8,440 nt of DNA, taken from Gammaproteobacteria bacterium. GTDB taxonomy: Bacteria > Pseudomonadota > Gammaproteobacteria > Pseudomonadales > Pseudohongiellaceae. The stretch spans positions 18,093 through 26,532 of the forward strand of contig JAESUT010000058.1 of the NCBI GenBank assembly GCA_016762995.1. The letters are read 5' to 3'. The stretch's first letter is position 1. The number at the start of each line of letters is the position of its first letter. A program made the translations under genes and the position numbers. Shown here in pieces: positions 1 to 4,827 of this stretch. The notes beneath the pieces are model-generated. The model had not been told where the DNA came from. It did not search any database and saw only the letters and a program-made list of their open reading frames with translations.

Positions 1-657
1 CCTCCACTTATGCGTTTGCATGGTGCGTGGCGCGCAACTGCTATAGCGGAATATTTCAGAGATCAAGGAAAGCAGGTCTTACTCTTGATTGACTCACTTA
101 CCCGATTTGCTCAAGCACAACGAGAAATTGCACTGGCTATAGGCGAGCCTCCGGTAACAAAAGGTTACCCGCCTTCAGTTTTTGCACAGATACCACAACT
201 TGTAGAAAGAGCAGGCACCGGCTGTAGTGAAGCATCTGGTTCAATAACGGCAATCTATACCGTATTGGCAGAAGGCGATGATCAGAATGATCCTATCGCG
301 GACGCAACACGATCAATATTGGACGGGCACATAGTTCTATCAAGACATCTAGCAGATGCGGGCATCTACCCTGCCATCAACATTGAATCATCAGTTAGCC
401 GTGTAATGAATGGAATTATAAGCACCGAACATGCCGCAGCGGCAATACGATTCAAGAAGCTCTATAGCACCTATGAGCAGAATCGAGATTTGATCAACGT
501 AGGAGCCTATCAAGCGGGGTCTGACCGGAACATAGACGAAGCCTTACGCTTCTATCCATTTCTTGTGGAATTTATTCAACAACGCGAATCTGAAAGTTGT
601 TCCTATTCACAGAGCTTAGAAAAACTTTACTCAGTAGTTCGTGAAGAAGGGCACTAA
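1..657 (+). CDS. fliI: FliI, flagellar export ATPase (5' truncated by window edge)
   Basis: This is the C-terminal part of the flagellar type III export ATPase, which forms a cytoplasmic hexamer at the export gate and couples ATP hydrolysis to unfolding and delivery of export substrates. The frame is open from base 1 (codons Pro-Pro-Leu before the first Met at base 10), so the first Met is internal and about half of the protein, including the Walker A loop, lies upstream. Visible here are the segment [20 protein letters not shown], the Walker B strand LLLIDSLTR with its Asp, the family stretch [15 protein letters not shown], and the C-terminal helical domain with [15 protein letters not shown] followed by a terminal helix. 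The 218 visible residues match the usual length of this part of FliI (about 450 in total). The next gene is fliJ, 20 bases downstream, as in most flagellar operons. Homology to F1-ATPase beta is expected, but the flagellar neighbours settle the assignment. Confidence 0.97.
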   Translation, partial: PPLMRLHGAWRATAIAEYFRDQGKQVLLLIDSLTRFAQAQREIALAIGEPPVTKGYPPSVFAQIPQLVERAGTGCSEASGSITAIYTVLAEGDDQNDPIADATRSILDGHIVLSRHLADAGIYPAINIESSVSRVMNGIISTEHAAAAIRFKKLYSTYEQNRDLINVGAYQAGSDRNIDEALRFYPFLVEFIQQRESESCSYSQSLEKLYSVVREEGH

Positions 658-677
658 ATGATGCAAAGGGAAGCAGC

Positions 678-1145
678 ATGAAAAGATCAGAGAGATTCAG
701 AAAATTCTCCGAGATAAGCTCTGGATTAGAAAATAATGCTGGGGCCGAGCTAGCAGCAGCCCGGTCACAACTCGACGGACAGAAGAGACAGCTACAAGAA
801 CTGAAAACTTATCTCGGAGAGTATCAGCATCAGTTGCAAGCGAAACTGAATATTTCGGACTCGGCACTAGTAATAAACGGCTATCAGCAATTTATCTCCT
901 CTCTCAATGGCGCCATAGCGCTACAAACAGAAATCGTAAAAAAGAGTGAAGCCACGACTGAGGGCCTACGAGAGAACTGGATAGAAAAAAGGCGCGAGGT
1001 AAGTAAGTTTGATCAAGCGGCTGAGAACATTAGAAACGAAGAGATTGCCTTTGATAAAAAAATCGAACAGTCGGAGAGCGATGACCTAGTTCTGAACAGA
1101 TTCCGTCAAGCAAAATTGTTGAGTGATTTAGAAGCGGCTAATTAA
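678..1145 (+). CDS. fliJ: FliJ, flagellar export chaperone / ATPase stalk
   Basis: This is a 155-residue, highly charged, Gln/Glu/Lys-rich and almost wholly helical protein, close to the usual FliJ length of about 145-150. FliJ is an antiparallel coiled coil that inserts into the FliI hexamer like the gamma subunit of F1 and links it to FlhA. The pattern fits the family: an Ala-rich first helix (about residues 15-45, ending LKTYLGEYQHQLQ), the central QQFISSLNGAIALQTEIV motif (about residues 70-88), a long second helix with a conserved Trp (ENWIEKRREV, about residues 109-118), and a degenerate version of the terminal EQxxxDE motif (EQSESDD, about residues 130-136). The ATG follows an AAGGGA Shine-Dalgarno sequence by about 6 bases. 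An ATG at 658 opens only a 7-codon frame that ends at the fliJ start (ATGA overlap at 677). The assignment relies on pattern and on the position directly after fliI, since FliJ sequences diverge strongly. Confidence 0.9.
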   Translation: MKRSERFRKFSEISSGLENNAGAELAAARSQLDGQKRQLQELKTYLGEYQHQLQAKLNISDSALVINGYQQFISSLNGAIALQTEIVKKSEATTEGLRENWIEKRREVSKFDQAAENIRNEEIAFDKKIEQSESDDLVLNRFRQAKLLSDLEAAN

Positions 1146-1149
1146 GAAA

Positions 1150-1166
1150 TTGGCCTGAGTATTGCA
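1150..1166 (+). promoter_or_regulatory. Sigma-54 (RpoN) promoter for fliK-fliL-fliN
   Basis: TTGGCCTGAGTATTGCA matches the sigma-54 consensus TTGGCACGRNNNTTGCW at every strongly conserved position. It has TTGG at -24 and TTGC at -12, with exactly 10 bases between GG and GC. It begins 4 bases after the fliJ stop, and the predicted start site near 1177 leaves a leader of about 50 bases before fliK. Flagellar genes of this class in Pseudomonas and Vibrio use RpoN with a FleQ/FlrA-type activator. The activator site is not recognisable here. Confidence 0.72.
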
Positions 1167-1228
1167 ATAATAATACAAGCAACAGTAGCAATAACATTGA
1201 CCACACAACGAATATTCGAGCCAAAAAC

Positions 1229-2455
1229 ATGAATCCAAGTCATAACCCGACACTCAGTAGTGCTGAGCCGCTGCGCACCCCTACCAACACGACAGCGCTT
1301 CTTACTGAGCGCACCTCAGGCGAAAGAGCGAGCGCTTCGTTCAACGCGCTTTATCACAGCGAGACAGCATCTCTCGATGACGAATATCAAACTAAACACG
1401 GTAAAAACAATAACTTAGATGACATGAACAAAAAAGACAATGAGGGAACATTGATAGCCGACAAACCTATCTTAGGAGGCGACATAGATGAGCTTACTAA
1501 ACTAAGCGATCATGAATTAACCCGCGAAGACCAATCGTTCGAGATTGAGCTGCTGCACGGCATCACCGTAGCGCTGCCTTCGAACAGTCCTCAAACGAAA
1601 ACAGGAGAAAAGCTTCCGCTGAGCGGCAAGGTATTGCCGCAAAACAGCGAGCGCTCAGAGCAAGGGGCTCTCCTAGCAAGGCCAAGTACAGAGTTTGAAC
1701 TAGAGAACGTGATTGCAAGAACCGATAGCGGAGTTGAAAGCCGAGGACGAGGTGATTTTAGCGAAAGAAGTACTCGTCTAAGACAGAACAATGCAATCGA
1801 TCTGAGCTCCACTCATTCAGACCTATCAATTAACGGACATAAGCTCGAGACGACTCAATCTAGAATTTTATCTGAACCTCTTCCTGAGGGTCTATCACTA
1901 CTAGCATCTAAACCGCTACAAGAACCCGCAACTGCACTCACTACAGGAAGTAACTCCCCTACTAGTCTGCCAGCTGTTACTTCACAAAGTGATTCTACGG
2001 CAGAACTAAAGCTAAGCCTGGCAGCTGATACTGGCTTCAATGCTAGTGCGCACAGCAGCCGTTTTGATAGATCAGATGCATTAGGACAAAAAATTCATTG
2101 GATGCACAATGCCAAAATTTCTATCGCAGAACTCCATCTACATCCAGCCGAACTAGGTTCAATAGAAATTAAGATCGTAACCGAAGACCAACAGGCACGA
2201 GTAAGCTTCATTACATCCTCGGCAGCCACTCGAGACGTAATCGAGGAATCATTACCAAAGCTGAGAGAGTTGCTCGCGGATAGCGGCATAACACTGGATC
2301 AGAGTGACATTTCACAGAAGGAAAGTGGCCACGAACCTGCTCAGAGAGATCAGCAAGCCCTGTCGGAAAATTCTCATATCGATAAAGAGATCGAAGGTGA
2401 ATTCACTGCCACTCCAATATCTACACGAATTGGTCAAGTAGATCACTACGTCTAG
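1229..2455 (+). CDS. fliK: FliK, flagellar hook-length control protein
   Basis: FliK is the exported molecular ruler that measures hook length and switches the export gate (through FlhB) from rod/hook to filament substrates. The 408-residue protein has the family architecture. The long N-terminal part (about residues 1-280) is low in hydrophobics, rich in Ser, Thr, Glu and Asn and poorly conserved. The compact C-terminal domain (about residues 290-365, Flg_hook type) has the signature LHLHPAELGSIEIKI (starting near residue 302), then a VSFITSSAATRDVIEESLPKLRELLADSG-type strand-helix block (in pieces: ARVSFITS, RDVIEESLPKLRELL). A hydrophilic tail of about 45 residues follows, as in other FliK proteins. 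The ATG lies 83 bases after fliJ with only a weak Shine-Dalgarno sequence, and a sigma-54 promoter fills that gap. fliL starts 10 bases downstream. The C-terminal domain makes this call secure; the exact start is less so. Confidence 0.92.
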   Translation: MNPSHNPTLSSAEPLRTPTNTTALLTERTSGERASASFNALYHSETASLDDEYQTKHGKNNNLDDMNKKDNEGTLIADKPILGGDIDELTKLSDHELTREDQSFEIELLHGITVALPSNSPQTKTGEKLPLSGKVLPQNSERSEQGALLARPSTEFELENVIARTDSGVESRGRGDFSERSTRLRQNNAIDLSSTHSDLSINGHKLETTQSRILSEPLPEGLSLLASKPLQEPATALTTGSNSPTSLPAVTSQSDSTAELKLSLAADTGFNASAHSSRFDRSDALGQKIHWMHNAKISIAELHLHPAELGSIEIKIVTEDQQARVSFITSSAATRDVIEESLPKLRELLADSGITLDQSDISQKESGHEPAQRDQQALSENSHIDKEIEGEFTATPISTRIGQVDHYV

Positions 2456-2459
2456 GGAG
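2454..2459 (+). promoter_or_regulatory. Ribosome binding site deciding the TTG start of fliL
   Basis: AGGGAG overlaps the fliK TAG stop and lies 6 bases before TTG at 2466. It supports the rare start codon: an in-frame stop at 2439 rules out longer forms with a usual start, and the next ATG (residue 23) would remove the membrane anchor. The overlap with the fliK stop suggests that fliL translation is coupled to fliK termination. Confidence 0.6.
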
Positions 2460-2465
2460 ATTCGA

Positions 2466-2930
2466 TTGAAAAAATTTCTACTAACAGTAATTGTCTTAGT
2501 CACTACACTACTTGGGCTTTCTTACAGCGGGATGCTTCCCCTCGAGTACTTTGGCATGGAAGTTTCGCAGACTGAAGAAGGGTACAGCGAAGCGCCACCT
2601 CCAACATCAACTGAAACACACTATCTTCCAATAGATCCGCCATTTATTGTCAATTTCACGCATCTTGGCGCCCTTCGATACTTGCAAATATCGATCGAGA
2701 TCATGTACCCAAAAGAAGACATAATTGATCGCGTGATTGAACATATGCCCGCGATCAGAAACTCGCTAATTCTTCTGTTAAGCGATCAGCCTTATGAGAA
2801 ATTGAGCACATTTGAAGGTAAAGAGGTATTGCGCAGCGAGATGGTCGCCGCAGTAAACGAAATCGTTTACAGAGGATCAGTCGTGGAATTCCCCGGCGAA
2901 ATGTTTATTACAAATTTTGTGATGCAATAA
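2466..2930 (+). CDS. fliL: FliL, flagellar basal-body-associated inner-membrane protein
   Basis: FliL is a single-pass inner-membrane protein whose periplasmic domain forms a ring around the MotAB/PomAB stator and supports torque under load. This 154-residue protein starts at TTG with a three-residue cytoplasmic end (MKK), followed by a hydrophobic segment (about residues 4-22) and an acidic, proline-containing linker. The periplasmic FliL domain (about residues 50-154) is clear: YLPIDPPFIVNF, LRYLQISIEIMY, EHMPAIRNSLILLLSDQ, FEGKEVLRSEMVAAVNE and the terminal ITNFVMQ, a typical FliL ending. The cytoplasmic tail is shorter than in many homologues, which often have a lysine-rich stretch before the membrane helix. 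It lies 10 bases after fliK and would normally be followed by fliM, but here fliN comes next after 55 bases. Confidence 0.95.
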   Translation: MKKFLLTVIVLVTTLLGLSYSGMLPLEYFGMEVSQTEEGYSEAPPPTSTETHYLPIDPPFIVNFTHLGALRYLQISIEIMYPKEDIIDRVIEHMPAIRNSLILLLSDQPYEKLSTFEGKEVLRSEMVAAVNEIVYRGSVVEFPGEMFITNFVMQ

Positions 2931-2941
2931 ACAACTAATCG

Positions 2942-2958
2942 TTGGCAAACCTACAGCT
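2942..2958 (+). promoter_or_regulatory. Possible weak sigma-54 promoter before fliN
   Basis: TTGGCAAACCTACAGCT keeps TTGGCA at -24 and GC at the exact 10-base spacing, but the usual TT before GC is CA. It lies in the 55-base fliL-fliN gap. The predicted start near 2969 would leave a leader of about 17 bases that still holds the fliN Shine-Dalgarno AGGA at 2974-2977. This is a partial match and could be chance or a relic. Confidence 0.28.
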
Positions 2959-2985
2959 AGGAAATATAACAACAGGACAACCACT

Positions 2986-3399
2986 ATGAGTGAAGAAGAA
3001 AACCCAACAGACCCAATTGTACCGGAACAAAAAGATTCCTCGCAGCAGCCAAATCTAAAGCCAGAAGACTCAACGAAGCAGGTTTCTGAATCAGACAAGC
3101 CTGATACAGCCGAAATTATAGCCAGGTCTATTAGTGGCAAAGATGTCAATATCGACGCCCTATTAAAAGTGCCAGTATCTTTAGCCATTGAAGTCGGTCG
3201 CACAAAATTGAGCTTGAACGACTTACTGGGGACACGAGAAGGAACCGTGATCGAGTTAGATCGCCACCTTGATGAACCCTTGGACATTTTGGTCAATGGC
3301 GCTCTCATCGCTCATGGCATTGTCGTCCTTGCAAATGAGAAATTTGGACTACAGATTACTGACATCATTAGCCTCGAAGAACGCGCGCGCAGTCTGTAA
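2986..3399 (+). CDS. fliN: FliN, flagellar motor switch (C-ring) protein
   Basis: FliN builds the lower part of the cytoplasmic C ring, takes part in switching and docks the FliH-FliI export complex. The 137 residues equal the length of E. coli FliN. Residues 1-50 are a hydrophilic, acidic, disordered-looking leader. Residues 55-133 form one SpoA domain: LLKVPVSLAIEVGRTKLSLNDLL, then TVIELDRHLDEPLDILVNG, then ANEKFGLQITDIISLEERARSL. Some usually conserved positions differ: the common GEVV motif is GIVV and the usual Arg in the GxRITDI stretch is Gln (GLQITDI). The length and single SpoA domain exclude FliM, which is about 330 residues with a CheC-like middle domain. AGGA lies 8 bases before the ATG. 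fliM is missing upstream, fliOPQR does not follow, and the gene ends tail to tail with the opposite operon. Confidence 0.94.
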   Translation: MSEEENPTDPIVPEQKDSSQQPNLKPEDSTKQVSESDKPDTAEIIARSISGKDVNIDALLKVPVSLAIEVGRTKLSLNDLLGTREGTVIELDRHLDEPLDILVNGALIAHGIVVLANEKFGLQITDIISLEERARSL

Positions 3400-3410
3400 G
3401 GGTACAGATT
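3391..3410 (+). terminator. Hairpin over the fliN stop codon, possible terminator
   Basis: AGTCTGTA, loop AGGG and TACAGATT form an 8-bp stem with one G-U pair. The stem is complete only in + strand RNA (the wobble becomes A-C on the other strand). It covers the fliN stop at 3397-3399. No T-tract follows, so it is a weak intrinsic terminator at best, or an RNA 3'-end stabiliser. Confidence 0.35.
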
Positions 3411-4005
3411 AGCGGCTGGAATCAGCCGACCTGGCAGATGCGTTTCCTTGCGCAATGCTACGTCGATGGTGTGTGAAGATTATTTTTTCTATCTGATCTT
3501 GAACAGCAATACTAGTTCCTTGAAAAGTTAGAATAGAAAATCCTTCTCGCTCGCTTCTGCTGATGTCTCCATAGAATTGAAGCGCTCTTGGAAAAGCTGG
3601 AAGTAAGAACAAAGTAGCCTTTACCTTATCTCCATTACTGACGGCACAAATCTCATTAGAAAATTCTAAACTCGTGGCCGTCAACTGGATCGATTCAAGA
3701 GAGGGCAATTCACTCTGTCTGATCAACAACTCGCCTACCAAGTCTAATAGCAGACTAATCTTCAGATCTTGGCGACGCAATTCCAGACTAACATGATCAT
3801 GATCCAACTCCTCAACTTCGACCGGATCTTGCCAGATTGCACTTGCTCTCAGGAGTTTTTCATTCTCTCTATCTAGGCGTATCAATGCAGTTGACCCAGG
3901 CAGGTCGTGGATATTTTCCACGGTAAAAGAGTAGCGCCCCTCCATTACAAGGCCCTTGGGAAAACTAGTCACTTTTCGCACCCTCCAACCTAGAAATAGC
4001 GGCAC
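3409..4005 (-). CDS. Degenerate PilZ-domain protein of the fliDST operon
   Basis: This is a 198-residue soluble protein without signal peptide or membrane helix. The second half looks like a PilZ beta-barrel: a strand LESIQLTATSLEF (about residues 103-115), a turn NGDKVKATLFLLP (about 124-136), LQFYGDISR (about 142-150), FSILTFQ (about 156-162) and a final helix leading to IFTHHRR (about 176-182). PilZ proteins usually bind c-di-GMP through an RxxxR motif and D/NxSxxG. Here only RRQDLK (77-82) and LTATSL occupy those places, so binding is doubtful. Residues 74-98 look like an amphipathic helix (LELRRQDLKISLLLDLVGEL), as in non-canonical PilZ proteins. The N-terminal third is unassigned. The start is uncertain: GTG at 4005 has a weak ribosome site, GTG at 3972 follows GGAGG by 9 bases, and ATG at 3945 follows AAGGG by 7. 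The gene follows fliT by 30 bases and probably ends the operon. A flagellar regulatory or adaptor role is inferred from context. Confidence 0.68.
   Translation of the reverse strand: MPLFLGWRVRKVTSFPKGLVMEGRYSFTVENIHDLPGSTALIRLDRENEKLLRASAIWQDPVEVEELDHDHVSLELRRQDLKISLLLDLVGELLIRQSELPSLESIQLTATSLEFSNEICAVSNGDKVKATLFLLPAFPRALQFYGDISRSEREGFSILTFQGTSIAVQDQIEKIIFTHHRRSIAQGNASARSADSSR
3413..3428. terminator. Perfect hairpin at the convergent junction
   Basis: CGGCTG, loop GAAT and CAGCCG form a perfect 6-bp stem that works on both strands. It lies 13 bases after the fliN stop and inside the last codons of the opposing PilZ-like gene. With the hairpin just upstream it could stop converging transcripts. 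It lacks a T-tract on either side, so the terminator call is tentative. Confidence 0.33.
3982..3986 (-). promoter_or_regulatory. GGAGG inside the longest PilZ-like frame, candidate ribosome site
   Basis: GGAGG on the - strand lies 9 bases before the in-frame GTG at 3972 (codon 12 of the longest frame). It is a better Shine-Dalgarno than anything before GTG 4005, and so suggests a shorter product of 187 residues. A competing choice is ATG 3945, with AAGGG at 3953-3957. Confidence 0.4.
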
Positions 4006-4035
4006 TAACTCGAAGGCAATCTCTCACAAATTTCG

Positions 4036-4347
4036 TCATCGAATACTACCCTGAATCTGTTGATAACTGCCCGTGGCCTGCCTGCCCCGCAATAGTTGTT
4101 GTTGCTCTAACTTCAATTTCGACTTAGCCTTTCTTGCCAGACTTGTGATCGTACGGTTGGACTGGAGAAGACAGGAAAACACTTCCGACTTATCTTTAAC
4201 ATCACTGTCTTCGTCATAACTTAACTTCCCCATTTCTACCAGCCGTACCGCATCCAATTCTTGAACCACTCCCCATTCTCCATCAGCCGCTCTGTTCTCC
4301 ATCTCAGCTGTCAGACGCAATACCTCTGTTAAATTTCGATCATACAT
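4036..4347 (-). CDS. fliT: FliT-like flagellar export chaperone
   Basis: FliT is a small helical cytoplasmic protein that escorts the cap protein FliD to the export gate; in enterobacteria it also acts on FlhDC, which need not apply here. The 103-residue protein is all helical, with the FliT pattern: a first helix LTEVLRLTAEMENRAADGEW (residues 6-25; the Ala-x-x-Gly-x-Trp turn is typical), the VVQELDAVRLVEM helix, a middle helix around residues 58-80 with SNRTITSLARKAKSKL, and the ending LLRGRQATGSYQQI, which resembles the LxxxxRGxxAxxAY end of FliT proteins. The ATG lies 35 bases after the fliS stop with a poor Shine-Dalgarno sequence, so translation may be coupled. FliT sequences are very divergent, so the call rests on pattern, size and position after fliD-fliS. 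Confidence 0.82.
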   Translation of the reverse strand: MYDRNLTEVLRLTAEMENRAADGEWGVVQELDAVRLVEMGKLSYDEDSDVKDKSEVFSCLLQSNRTITSLARKAKSKLKLEQQQLLRGRQATGSYQQIQGSIR

Positions 4348-4382
4348 AAGCTCTAGATTCCGAAAATTTGTCTGCGCAACTA

Positions 4383-4772
4383 CTAGCGTTGCTCTGCGGG
4401 AATCGTATCCCAGGCGGATTTTATTTCGTTAATTAAGGTGGCCACTTCTTCTACGATCTGTTCACTCGATTGGGCATTCGCCTCTACCAGCCTTCTCTCC
4501 ATATAGTCATACAGAGAAGCAAGCCCAGTGCCGATGGTTCCACCGTTTACTAGATCTAAGCTAGCCCGTAAGTTGTCGATTATTCGAATACTCTCGCTTA
4601 TTGCCTGGCCGCGCTCTGCTATATTCTTTCTTTGTATTGCGCCACCAGCCTTAGCTAACTTATCCAGCACGCCCTGTAGCAGCATAGAAACTAAACTGTG
4701 GGGAGTGGAGTTAGACACTTTCGATTGAATGTCTATTTGTTGGTATTCGTTTAAAGCATCATAGTTGTACAT
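4383..4772 (-). CDS. fliS: FliS, flagellin-specific export chaperone
   Basis: FliS is a four-helix bundle that binds the disordered C-terminal end of flagellin, prevents premature polymerisation and delivers it to FlhA. At 129 residues it has the normal length. Family features are the N-terminal Tyr-rich YNYDALNEYQQIDIQSKV, the TPHSLVSMLLQGVLDKLAKA helix (residues 23-42, family pattern xP-x-x-L-I-x-M-L-x-x-G-x-x), the RIIDNLRASLDLVNGG segment (about residues 63-78), LYDYMERRLVEAN (about residues 87-99) and the final helix with a conserved Trp (IKSAWDTIP). It starts 55 bases after fliD with AGGT about 7 bases before the ATG. I see no separate promoter before it, so it probably shares the fliD transcript. 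Its likely client, flagellin, is encoded in the same module. Confidence 0.97.
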   Translation of the reverse strand: MYNYDALNEYQQIDIQSKVSNSTPHSLVSMLLQGVLDKLAKAGGAIQRKNIAERGQAISESIRIIDNLRASLDLVNGGTIGTGLASLYDYMERRLVEANAQSSEQIVEEVATLINEIKSAWDTIPAEQR

Positions 4773-4827
4773 AATAATTACCTACATAGTTGAATATCGA
4801 GTCGACCCATCGCCTTTTACGCGATCG

